14,086 nucleotides of DNA from Azonexus sp. (lineage in GTDB: Bacteria; Pseudomonadota; Gammaproteobacteria; Burkholderiales; Rhodocyclaceae), in assembly GCA_023150195.1 (NCBI GenBank), contig JAKLLI010000019.1:1-14086 (forward strand), in the 5' to 3' direction. Of the stretch, positions 6,474-13,256 are shown one piece after another; within the stretch, counting starts at the first letter, position 1, and each line of letters starts with the position of its first letter. Under the pieces are notes generated by a model. The model was not told the DNA's origin and searched no databases. It saw only the letters and a list, made by a program, of their open reading frames with translations. Both the position numbers and the translations under genes were made by a program.

Positions 6474-6917
6474 ATGAGCCTTCGCGATTTACTGACCGAA
6501 AACCACCGCCATTGCGATGACCTGTTTGCCGAGGCCGAGATGGCCGCGGGCAAGGGGAGGGTTGATACCGCACTGGCGGCTTTCAGCGGCTTCGCCGAGG
6601 CGACACTCGCCCATTTTTCGGCAGAAGAACTCACCCTGTTTCCGGCCTTCGAGGCCCAGACCGGCATGACCATGGGGCCCACCCAGGTCATGCGCATGGA
6701 ACATGAGCAGATGCGCAGCCTCATCCAGGATGCGGTCGACGCGCTCAAACAGGGCAATACCGAGGATTTTCTCGGCATCAGCGAAACCTTGCTGATCATG
6801 ATGCAGCAGCACAACATGAAGGAAGAAAACGTGCTCTACCCGATGTGCGATCAGCATTTGAGCGCCGAGGTGAGCAGTTTGCTGGCGCGCATCGGTTCGG
6901 CGCTGCATCAGGCATGA
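6474..6917 (+). CDS. Hemerythrin HHE-domain protein
   Basis: A 147-residue four-helix-bundle hemerythrin-like protein, expected to bind a non-heme di-iron centre and to bind O2 or handle NO and iron stress in the cytoplasm. Likely ligands are H11 or H13 (ENHRHCDD), H47 and E51 (HFSAE), H77 (RMEHEQM), and H113 and E117 (HNMKEENVLYP). This is the normal HHE layout, with the H-x3-E motif occurring twice. The ATG at 6474 is used; it has a weak GGA at 6464-6466. An in-frame TTG at 6384 would translate through the FNR box and the inverted repeat and is unlikely. The stop overlaps the DUF2249 start (ATGA). HHE plus DUF2249 is a recurrent pair near NO-metabolism genes, consistent with the FNR/Dnr box upstream. 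Confidence 0.92.
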   Translation: MSLRDLLTENHRHCDDLFAEAEMAAGKGRVDTALAAFSGFAEATLAHFSAEELTLFPAFEAQTGMTMGPTQVMRMEHEQMRSLIQDAVDALKQGNTEDFLGISETLLIMMQQHNMKEENVLYPMCDQHLSAEVSSLLARIGSALHQA

Positions 6918-7141
6918 GCCGGCCGCCGCCCGAGCGTGTGCTCGACGCCCGCTATCTCGAGCCACCGGGCCCCTTTGTTCAGACCATGGAGATGCTCGAC
7001 ACGCTGGCGCCCGGCGAGCAGATGTTGCTGCTGCTCTATCGCGAGCCGCACCCCCTCTACCGCGTGTTGCAGCAAAACGGGCATCGCTGGTCGGTTGAAC
7101 TGCAGCCTGACGGGACTTTTGAAATCCTGATTACCTGCTGA
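6914..7141 (+). CDS. DUF2249 (TusA-like fold) small protein
   Basis: A small cytoplasmic protein of 75 residues made of one DUF2249 domain. Family hallmarks are VLDARYLEPPGPFVQTMEML near the N-terminus, then TLAPGEQMLLL, REPHPLYRVL (the conserved PHPLY stretch) and a final beta-strand FEILITC. The fold is related to the sulfur-carrier-like TusA family but lacks its CPxP cysteine motif; the only Cys is the last residue. The biochemical role of DUF2249 is unknown. Such genes are often found next to hemerythrins and NO reductase or NnrS-like genes. The start overlaps the HHE stop by 4 nt, so translation is probably coupled. Confidence 0.9.
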   Translation: MSRPPPERVLDARYLEPPGPFVQTMEMLDTLAPGEQMLLLLYREPHPLYRVLQQNGHRWSVELQPDGTFEILITC

Positions 7142-7151
7142 GGGTGCGTCA

Positions 7152-8438
7152 GTGCAGGCACTGCTTTCCTTTGACAAGAGTCCGCCGCTGTCTGCGCCCT
7201 TGCGCTTTTTTCTGACGGCTCCCGTGTTTGCCATGCTGGCTGGCATCTTGTTGCTGGTCGATGGCCCTGAGGTCTTGGCCTCGCGCTGGTCGCCGCTGAC
7301 GCTGGCGGCCACCCATCTGTTCACGCTGGGCTTCATGTTGCAGGTGATGCTGGGGGCGCTGATTCAAGTTTTGCCTGTCGTGGCCGGTGCCAATCTGGCA
7401 CACCCGGCCCGAATTGCGAGCGGCGTGCACGCCACATTGACGCTGGGTACGCTGGTGCTGGTTTGGGCTTTCCTCTTTCCTGCCCCGGGTTTGCTGCACC
7501 TTGCCGCCACCTTGCTGGGTTTGGCGATCCTGGTTTTTCTGCTGACCGCCGGGCGGGCGGTGTTTGCCGTGCCCACGACCAGTCCCACCATTCGCGGTTT
7601 GAAACTGGCCTTTGCCGGCCTGGCGATGACCGCCGGCCTCGGTGTGTTGCTGGCGCTGGCCTTGGGCAGTGGCTGGTCCTTGTCCTTGCTGGATTGGGTT
7701 GACCTGCATGCCACCTGGGGCTTGGGCGGCTGGAGTGCCGTCCTGCTCATGACACTCGCTTATGTGGTGGTGCCCATGTTCCAGCTGACGCCGGCATATC
7801 GGGTGCGGGCCAGCGTCTGGATGCCAGTCAGTCTGGCGCTCAGTGCTGCCGTGTGGACGCTGGCGGTGTTGGCGCAGTTGCCCTGGCTAAGCGGGCTGGC
7901 GGCCTGGGTGATGGCTTTGGCCGGCCTCGCCTTTGCCGGGATGACGCTCGTCCTGCAACGGCAACGCCGGCGGGCGCGGCCCGATGCCACGCTGGCTTAC
8001 TGGCAAGTGGCCTGCATGGCCTCGGCGGTGGGGCTGGTTTTGTGGCGGCTTTCCGGCTTTGCGCTTGTCGAGGACTGGTCGCCGCTTCCCTTGTTGATTG
8101 GCGTACTGATCATGATGGGCGGCTACGGCGGATTCATCACCGGCATGCTCTACAAGATCGTGCCTTTTCTTGGCTGGCTGCACCTGCAAAACCTCGCCGG
8201 ACCGGGAAAGCCAGTGCCGGCGATGAACAAGTTGCTGAGTGAAGCCGCGATGCGCGGGCAACAGCGCCTGTTTTTTGCCGCTTTTGCCCTGTTGACCGCC
8301 GCTTGTGTCTGGCCCGAATGGCTTGCTCGTCCCGCAGGTTTGGCATTTCTGCTCGCCCATGCCGCGCTGCTGGTCAATCTGCTGAAGGCAGTGCGTGCCT
8401 ATCGCGCATGCCGTGCGTCACTGGGGCAGGCTGCATGA
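7152..8438 (+). CDS. Polytopic membrane protein, NnrS / heme-copper-oxidase subunit I-like
   Basis: An inner-membrane protein of 428 residues with about 12 predicted transmembrane helices (roughly 17-37, 51-80, 93-111, 113-140, 149-172, 187-212, 222-242, 247-268, 281-302, 312-340, 372-388 and 394-414). Histidines in or near helices resemble heme or metal ligands of NnrS and CcoN-like proteins: H55 in ATHLFTLGFMLQVMLGA, H186 in DLHATWGLGGW, and H344 in FLGWLHL. It is too short and lacks the full ligand set for a working oxidase. The GTG start at 7152 has GAGGG at 7140-7144. The gene lies 10 nt after DUF2249 and overlaps SirB2 by 4 nt. Genes of this type recur beside HHE and DUF2249 genes in betaproteobacteria. 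A role in NO or oxygen stress is inferred from context only, and the family assignment is tentative. Confidence 0.7.
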   Translation: MQALLSFDKSPPLSAPLRFFLTAPVFAMLAGILLLVDGPEVLASRWSPLTLAATHLFTLGFMLQVMLGALIQVLPVVAGANLAHPARIASGVHATLTLGTLVLVWAFLFPAPGLLHLAATLLGLAILVFLLTAGRAVFAVPTTSPTIRGLKLAFAGLAMTAGLGVLLALALGSGWSLSLLDWVDLHATWGLGGWSAVLLMTLAYVVVPMFQLTPAYRVRASVWMPVSLALSAAVWTLAVLAQLPWLSGLAAWVMALAGLAFAGMTLVLQRQRRRARPDATLAYWQVACMASAVGLVLWRLSGFALVEDWSPLPLLIGVLIMMGGYGGFITGMLYKIVPFLGWLHLQNLAGPGKPVPAMNKLLSEAAMRGQQRLFFAAFALLTAACVWPEWLARPAGLAFLLAHAALLVNLLKAVRAYRACRASLGQAA

Positions 8439-8812
8439 ACTATCTTGTGCTCAAGCATCTGCATGTGACCTGCGTGGTCTTGAGCGGCACCGGCTTTGCC
8501 TTGCGGGCGTGGTGGATGTGGCGAGCTTCGCCCGCGCTCCAGCATCCGCTGGCACGCCGCCTGCCGCATGTTATCGATAGCCTGTTGCTGGGCAGCGCGC
8601 TGTGGATGGCCTGGGAAAGCCAGCAGTTTCCCTTTGTCCAAAGCTGGCTGACGGCCAAGTTCTTTGGCCTGCTCGGCTACATCGTGCTCGGCAGTCTGGC
8701 GCTTAAACGCGCACCCGACCGGGCGGCCAGGGGGCGCTATGCCCTGGCGGCGATGCTGGCGTATGGCTATATCGTTAGCGTGGCCTTGAGCCGCCAGCCC
8801 TGGCCTTTCTGA
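8435..8812 (+). CDS. SirB2-family membrane protein
   Basis: A 125-residue inner-membrane protein with four predicted helices, the full length for SirB2. Typical features are LVLKHLHVTCVVLSGTGFALR at the N-terminus, RRLPHVIDSLLLGSALWMA, SWLTAKFFGLLGYIVLGSLALKR, and a last helix ending VALSRQPWPF. The molecular function of SirB2 is unknown; the name comes from a Salmonella locus once linked to invasion-gene regulation. The start overlaps the previous stop (ATGA at 8435-8438), placing it last in the HHE operon. Its stop codon directly abuts the stop of the convergent regulator gene, with no spacer. Confidence 0.9.
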   Translation: MNYLVLKHLHVTCVVLSGTGFALRAWWMWRASPALQHPLARRLPHVIDSLLLGSALWMAWESQQFPFVQSWLTAKFFGLLGYIVLGSLALKRAPDRAARGRYALAAMLAYGYIVSVALSRQPWPF

Positions 8813-10837
8813 TTACATTTTGCCCAGTTTGCGATACAGCGTATTGCGGCTGATACCCAACTGGCGAGCGGCTGCCGAAATGTTGCCGCCAGCGGCTTCC
8901 AGCGTGCGCAAGGCCGCCTGCCGGCTGATTTCCTCCAGACTGCCGGCGGGGCCACCTTCCAGCGGGGCTGCCGCCCACGGATCGTGTCCCTGAACGGAGA
9001 AGGCTTCGGTCGACGGCAGCGGCACTTCAAAAAGCTCTTCCGGCAGGTGCAATTCGGTGATCAGGCTTTCGTCGTCGTCGAGCAGGGCGATGGCGACGCG
9101 AATCACGTTGTGCAATTGCCGGATGTTGCCGGGCCAGCGATAGGCCTCGATGGCCTGCAGCGCGCCTTCGGAGAAACGCACCGGCAAGTCGCGGTTGAGC
9201 GCCTCGGCCGCCGCCAGTTTGTTGACCAGGGCGCGCAGATCACTACGTTCGCGCAAGGGCGGCAAGGTGACGGCGAGGCCGTTGAGGCGATAGTACAAAT
9301 CCTCGCGGAAGGTGCCACGAGCGACTTCCTCGCGCAGCCGTCGGTGGGTGGCGCAGACCAGAGAAATATCAACCTGAATCGCCCGCGTACTGCCCAGCGG
9401 GGTCACGCTGCGTTCCTGCAGTACCCGCAGCAGGCGGGCCTGCAGATTGAGCGGCATGTCGCCGATTTCATCGAGAAACAGGGTGCCGCCGTGGGCTTGC
9501 TGAATTTTCCCCGGCGCCCCTTCTTTGCGTGCACCGGTAAAGGCGCCGCCCTGATAACCGAACAACTCTGACTCGATCAGGGTTTCCGGAATCGAGGCGC
9601 AGTTGAGCGCGACGAAGGGAGCGTCATGGCGGTTGCCGCTGTTGTGATAAGCCTTGGCGAACATTTCCTTGCCGGCCCCGGATTCGCCCTGAATCATGAT
9701 CGGGATGTCGCGGTCGAGGATACGCCGGGCACGATCGATGGCCATTTGCAGTCGGCTGTCACCGGTGTTGAGGGTATCCAGGGTGATGGCGCGCCGGCTG
9801 GGGGCGCTGCTGGGTGCAGCTTTGGGTGTGGCGCGCGGTGCTGGTTCTTCGTACACCCGGCCACTGAGTTGCGGATTGGGCAGGTTGCCGCGCAGTTGCA
9901 TGCAACGTTTGCGGCCGTTGATCTGGCATTCCACAAACCCTTGGGGATTGCTGCGCTGCCGGTCGATCAGGGCGGCCAGATGGCTTTCGAAAACCATGGA
10001 AAAGTCGCGGTTGACCGCATCTGCCCGGCGAATGCCCAGCCAGTCCAGACAATTGCGGTTGATGGCCAGCACCTGGCCATCGGGGGAAATCGCCGCCATG
10101 CCTTCCTTGGGGCTGCCCAGCCCATTCGGATGTTCGTGAATGCAGACCAGGATGTCGCGGGCGTGGACCAACTCGAAGAGTCGTTTTTCGATGATGGCAG
10201 AGGAAAATCGCGCGAGGCCAAGCGTATGTCGTTGCTGACTGCGATAGTCGCCGGAAATGTCGAGGACGCCGATCAGGCGCCGGTCCGGCCCGAAAATCGG
10301 ACTGGCGCAGCAACTCAGAAAACCGTTGTTTTCCAGAAAATGCTCGCCGCCCAGCACGGCCACCGCAGATTCCTCGGAGAGTGCGGTTCCGATGGCATTG
10401 GTGCCGCGCTGGGTTTCATCCCAGGAGGCGCCCGCCGCGAGGGCGATACGGTCGGCACGCTTGACGAAGTCCGGGTCACCCACGGTGTCCAGCAAGAGGC
10501 CGTTGGCGTCGGCCAGAATGACCATGCTGCCGGAGGCGCGAATTTCCTCGTACACATGCTCCATGATCGGTCGCCCCTGGCTGAGCAGGCTGCGATTGCG
10601 ATCCTGCTCGGTTTTCAGCTCATGGCGGTCCAGCGGTTGTTCGATCGGACTCAGGCCGCATTCCTGCAGGCCGAAGCGGCGGCAGCGTTCCCAGGAGCGA
10701 ATGATCAGCGGATCAAGTAGCCCATCCGGCAATTCGCCACGGTCAAAAAAGACCTCGCGGGCCTGTGTCAATTGCTGGCCGTGCAGCTCGGCCATGGTCT
10801 GGATGATTCCCATCTCTCCTCCGGTTGTCTCGGACAT
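8813..10837 (-). CDS. Sigma-54-dependent activator, AcoR/BmoR type (GAF-PAS-AAA-Fis HTH)
   Basis: A bacterial enhancer-binding protein of 674 residues. Residues about 105-220 form an AcoR-type GAF sensor (GASWDETQRGTNAIGTAL, EHFLENNGFLSCCASPIFG, LIGVLDISG). A PAS-like segment follows at about 245-290 (AAISPDGQVLAINRN). The AAA+ domain has Walker A GESGAGKE (384-391), the sigma-54 contact loop GAFTGA (431-436), Walker B GTLFLDEIGD (451-460) and GNIRQL (570-575). A Fis-type helix-turn-helix closes the protein (about 640-672, GNISAAARQLGISRNTLYRKL). Relatives respond to acetoin, alcohols or aldehydes, which suits the divergent alcohol-oxidation accessory operon carrying a sigma-54 promoter. The start is uncertain: the ATG at 10837 gives the longest product but has a weak ribosome site; an ATG at 10813 has GGAGG placed very close, and one at 10795 is also possible. 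Confidence 0.93.
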   Translation of the reverse strand: MSETTGGEMGIIQTMAELHGQQLTQAREVFFDRGELPDGLLDPLIIRSWERCRRFGLQECGLSPIEQPLDRHELKTEQDRNRSLLSQGRPIMEHVYEEIRASGSMVILADANGLLLDTVGDPDFVKRADRIALAAGASWDETQRGTNAIGTALSEESAVAVLGGEHFLENNGFLSCCASPIFGPDRRLIGVLDISGDYRSQQRHTLGLARFSSAIIEKRLFELVHARDILVCIHEHPNGLGSPKEGMAAISPDGQVLAINRNCLDWLGIRRADAVNRDFSMVFESHLAALIDRQRSNPQGFVECQINGRKRCMQLRGNLPNPQLSGRVYEEPAPRATPKAAPSSAPSRRAITLDTLNTGDSRLQMAIDRARRILDRDIPIMIQGESGAGKEMFAKAYHNSGNRHDAPFVALNCASIPETLIESELFGYQGGAFTGARKEGAPGKIQQAHGGTLFLDEIGDMPLNLQARLLRVLQERSVTPLGSTRAIQVDISLVCATHRRLREEVARGTFREDLYYRLNGLAVTLPPLRERSDLRALVNKLAAAEALNRDLPVRFSEGALQAIEAYRWPGNIRQLHNVIRVAIALLDDDESLITELHLPEELFEVPLPSTEAFSVQGHDPWAAAPLEGGPAGSLEEISRQAALRTLEAAGGNISAAARQLGISRNTLYRKLGKM

Positions 10838-10888
10838 GCTTTTTTTCTTTGTAGTGTTTCATAACGTAGCACCTGCCCTTTTTCTAAG

Positions 10889-10931
10889 CAACGCGTTGAA
10901 CAGTGTGCAGCGTTTTTGTCAGCAAATGCTG
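10889..10931. promoter_or_regulatory. Candidate upstream activator sites for the sigma-54 operon
   Basis: Two palindromic elements lie in the divergent spacer. CAACGCGTTG (10889-10898) is a perfect 10-bp palindrome about 90 bp upstream of the -24 element. CAGCA-AA-TGCTG (10920-10931) has perfect 5-bp arms. TTGAACA at 10896-10902 overlaps the first. The distance to the promoter is right for enhancer binding by the divergently encoded activator, and the first palindrome also lies near a possible promoter of the activator itself. Which, if either, is bound is inference. Confidence 0.35.
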
Positions 10932-10986
10932 TGCCAGTTCCCCTGTGTTGGTTAAAAAAGGCGCGAAAACGGGTTGGTTTGTTCAC

Positions 10987-11002
10987 TGGCATGAGGATTG
11001 CA
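10987..11002 (+). promoter_or_regulatory. Sigma-54 (-24/-12) promoter of the pedF operon
   Basis: TGGCATGAGGATTGCA matches the RpoN consensus TGGCACG-N4-TTGCW with one mismatch (T for C). The invariant GG (10988-10989) and GC (11000-11001) are separated by exactly 10 bp. Transcription would begin about 12 bases after the GC, near 11013, giving a leader of about 40 nt before the GTG start at 11052. The divergently encoded gene is a sigma-54 activator, which independently supports the call. Confidence 0.85.
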
Positions 11003-11051
11003 AACGTTTCGGCCACAAAAGTCGCAATCCGTATTCATCAAAGGAGACAAA

Positions 11052-11480
11052 GTGAAATCCCTTACCCGCAAATTCGCCACCCTGGCCACCGTGCTCACCC
11101 TGGGTTCTGTCAGCGCCACCTTGTTCGCTCACGGCGATGTCGTGCCGCAGGCCGTGGATGTCACCGGACTCAAGCCGCTCGGCGAGCATTGGCGAGAAAG
11201 TAACCCCTATCGCAAGGACGCGCTGGCGATTCGCATCGGTGATTCTGCGTTCAATCAGAATTGTGCACGCTGTCATGGGCTGGGCGCCGTTTCCGGCGGG
11301 ATCGCGCCAGATCTGCGCTACCTGCCCCTGGGCGATGAAGGTGACGAAGTCTTTATGCAGCGCATCCGTAAAGGCGCGTTTCGCGATGGTCGCGTTTACA
11401 TGCCCCCGTTTGAAGGTACGCTGAGCCAGGAAGCCATGTGGTCGATTCGTGCCTGGCTGGAGACCGTCCATGAAGAATGA
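11052..11480 (+). CDS. pedF: Cytochrome c-550 PedF (quinoprotein alcohol dehydrogenase electron acceptor)
   Basis: A periplasmic monoheme c-type cytochrome of 142 residues, expected to take electrons from a PQQ-dependent alcohol dehydrogenase. A Sec signal peptide ends near residue 26 (LFA before HGDVVPQAVD). The heme-binding motif is CARCH (C71, C74, H75), and M117 in VYMPPFEG is the probable distal ligand. PedF-family stretches are HGDVVPQAVDVTGLKPLG, NPYRKDALAIRIG and ARCHGLGAVSGGIAPDLR. The GTG start at 11052 is chosen because GGAG lies at 11043-11046 and the product then starts with a proper signal peptide. An upstream in-frame ATG at 10998 falls inside the sigma-54 promoter and is not credible. 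It is the first gene of the operon and overlaps the next by 11 nt. Confidence 0.92.
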   Translation: MKSLTRKFATLATVLTLGSVSATLFAHGDVVPQAVDVTGLKPLGEHWRESNPYRKDALAIRIGDSAFNQNCARCHGLGAVSGGIAPDLRYLPLGDEGDEVFMQRIRKGAFRDGRVYMPPFEGTLSQEAMWSIRAWLETVHEE

Positions 11481-12315
11481 CCGTCGACTGTGGTTGAAGG
11501 GGCTGGCAGGGCTGCCGCTGGCGATGGCCCTGCCGGCCCGTGCCGATGCGCTGGAGGCCGTTCGCGAGAAGGGCCGGCTGCGCATTGCGGTCTACAACGA
11601 TTTTCCGCCGTATTCGATGGCGGGCGGCAAGGGCATTGACGCCGACATTGGTCGGGCGATTGCCGAGCGCATGGGTCTGGCTGCAGAAATTGTCGGTTTC
11701 AATGCCGATGAGGACATGAATGACGACCTGCGCAACATGGTCTGGAAGGGGCATTATCTGGGTACCCAGCCCGCCGACCTGATGTTGCATGTGCCCGTCG
11801 ACATCAATCTGGCCAAGAGCAACGACAAGGTGCGCATTTTCGGCGCCTACCATCGCGAAACCCTGGCGTTGGCGAGAAATCCCTCGCGGATCAATGCCTT
11901 GAGTGGTTCCGCCGCCGTCGCGCTGGAAATTTTCACGCGCGAAAAAGTGGGCGTGGAAACCGCCAGCCTGTCCGACTCTTTCCTGCTTTCCGTGCTCAAT
12001 GGCCGGCTGCGCGATAACGTGGTGCACTTCAAGACCGTCGCCGATGCCGCGCAAGGCCTCAAGGATGGGCAGGTCAGCGCCGTACTGGCGCCGCGTGCCG
12101 AACTGGAAGCCGCGCTCGCGGGCGCCAGCCAATTCCCCATCGAGCGTCCGCAACTGGCCGAACTGAAAATTGAAGGCTGGCCCTTGGGGATGGCGGTCAA
12201 GGTCGAAGAGATGGCCCTGGCCGAAGCGGTCACGCAAGCCTTGTCTACGCTCAAGGGCGATGGTTCGCTGGCCGCGATCTTCAAGCGCCATGGCATTTCC
12301 TTCCTGCCGGCATGA
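11470..12315 (+). CDS. Quinoprotein-associated periplasmic binding protein (MxaJ/XoxJ-like)
   Basis: A 281-residue protein of the bacterial solute-binding family 3, of the subgroup associated with quinoprotein dehydrogenases (MxaJ/XoxJ relatives) and not with an ABC transporter. No permease or ATPase gene is nearby. Core features are REKGRLRIAVYNDFPPYS, GGKGIDADIGRAIAERMGL, and a DVPLNLTK-like segment VPVDINLAKSNDKV. The signal sequence DRRLWLKGLAGLPLAMALPARA carries a twin-arginine-like RR-x-W-L-K motif, so Tat export is possible. The ATG at 11470 has GGAG at 11459-11462 and overlaps pedF by 11 nt. The exact role, perhaps assisting or activating the PQQ enzyme in the periplasm, is not settled for the family. 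Confidence 0.88.
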   Translation: MKNDRRLWLKGLAGLPLAMALPARADALEAVREKGRLRIAVYNDFPPYSMAGGKGIDADIGRAIAERMGLAAEIVGFNADEDMNDDLRNMVWKGHYLGTQPADLMLHVPVDINLAKSNDKVRIFGAYHRETLALARNPSRINALSGSAAVALEIFTREKVGVETASLSDSFLLSVLNGRLRDNVVHFKTVADAAQGLKDGQVSAVLAPRAELEAALAGASQFPIERPQLAELKIEGWPLGMAVKVEEMALAEAVTQALSTLKGDGSLAAIFKRHGISFLPA

Positions 12316-13256
12316 TGCGCCCCGTCATCACAACCCTCGCTGGCCTGGTGCTGCTCGGCTTGGCCGCCGGCGCCCAGGCCGGCGCGCTGGCCTATGTGCC
12401 GAATGAAAAATCGGCCTCGGTCAGCGTCATCGACACCGATAGCGATCAGGTGGCGGCCAGTTTTGCCTTGGGCAAACGGCCCCGCGGCATTGCCGTCGGT
12501 GAGGCGCATTTGTATTTAACCGATGCGCAAGGCAGCGCGCTGTTGATCGCCGAGCGCAAAAGTGGCCAACTGCTGCGTACCGTCAAATTGGGCGAGTCGC
12601 CGGAAGGTGTTTCACTCTCTGCCGATGGTCGCCTGCTGGCGGTGGCCATGGAGGATGACAACCTGGTCGTCTTGCTCTCGGCGCCGGAAGGTCGCGAGAT
12701 CGCCCGCATCAAGGTCCATGGCAAGAATCCGGAGCATGCGGTGTTCAGCCCCGATGGGCGCTGGCTTTACGTGAGTGCCGAAGAGGCCGAGCAACTGGAC
12801 GTGATCGATGTCGCGGCCAGGCGTCAGGTGGCGAGCATCGATGTGGGCAAGCGCCCCCGCGGTATCGCCTTCCTGCCCGATGGCAGTCGCGCCTACGTTG
12901 CCTGCGAAGTGGCGGGTAAGGTCTATGCGATCGATGTCGCCAGTCGCCAGGTGATTGCGGAAATTACGGCGGGTCAGTATCCAAACGGCCTGGCGGTCCA
13001 CCCGGATGGGCAGCAGGTTTTTGTCTCGAATGGACGTGATCCGTCGGTGATGGCGATCGATGTCGCCACGAACAGCGTGCGGGCGACGGTTGCGGTCGGA
13101 AAACGCCCCTGGAACATGGCCGTGACGCCGGATGGCAGCAAGCTTTACGTCGCCAATGGCCGTTCCGGCACGGTCTCGGTGATCGACACCGCCAGCATGC
13201 AAAAGCTGCGTGACGTGACGGTGGGTGAATTGCCTTGGGGGGTCAGCATTCGATGA
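12312..13256 (+). CDS. PQQ-catabolism-associated YVTN beta-propeller protein
   Basis: A periplasmic beta-propeller of 314 residues with a Sec signal peptide ending near residue 23 (AGAQA). Seven YVTN-type repeats of about 42 residues can be traced. Their hallmark pattern is (L/V)YVxN...VSVIDTx...V.A.I.VGKRPRGIA..PDG. Examples are KRPRGIAV, ESPEGVSLSADG, KNPEHAVFSPDG, KRPRGIAFLPDG, QYPNGLAVHPDG, KRPWNMAVTPDG and ELPWGVSI. Proteins of this kind recur in PQQ-dependent alcohol dehydrogenase loci, probably as a periplasmic scaffold, but the biochemical role is unknown. The start overlaps the preceding stop; ATG codons at 12312 and 12315 are both possible. Confidence 0.9.
   Translation: MMRPVITTLAGLVLLGLAAGAQAGALAYVPNEKSASVSVIDTDSDQVAASFALGKRPRGIAVGEAHLYLTDAQGSALLIAERKSGQLLRTVKLGESPEGVSLSADGRLLAVAMEDDNLVVLLSAPEGREIARIKVHGKNPEHAVFSPDGRWLYVSAEEAEQLDVIDVAARRQVASIDVGKRPRGIAFLPDGSRAYVACEVAGKVYAIDVASRQVIAEITAGQYPNGLAVHPDGQQVFVSNGRDPSVMAIDVATNSVRATVAVGKRPWNMAVTPDGSKLYVANGRSGTVSVIDTASMQKLRDVTVGELPWGVSIR

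Noticed and set aside
9626..10720. Long plus-strand open frame (364 codons) opposite the sigma-54 activator, and a shorter one at 8984-9571
   Set aside because: Its translation has no recognisable domain and lies wholly antisense to a gene with unmistakable GAF, AAA+ and HTH motifs. Long antisense frames are common in GC-rich DNA.
11353..12291. Long minus-strand open frame (312 codons) opposite the MxaJ-like gene; similar ones at 4109-4864 and 12612-13544
   Set aside because: All are shadows of well-supported genes, with no domain and no ribosome site that I can see.
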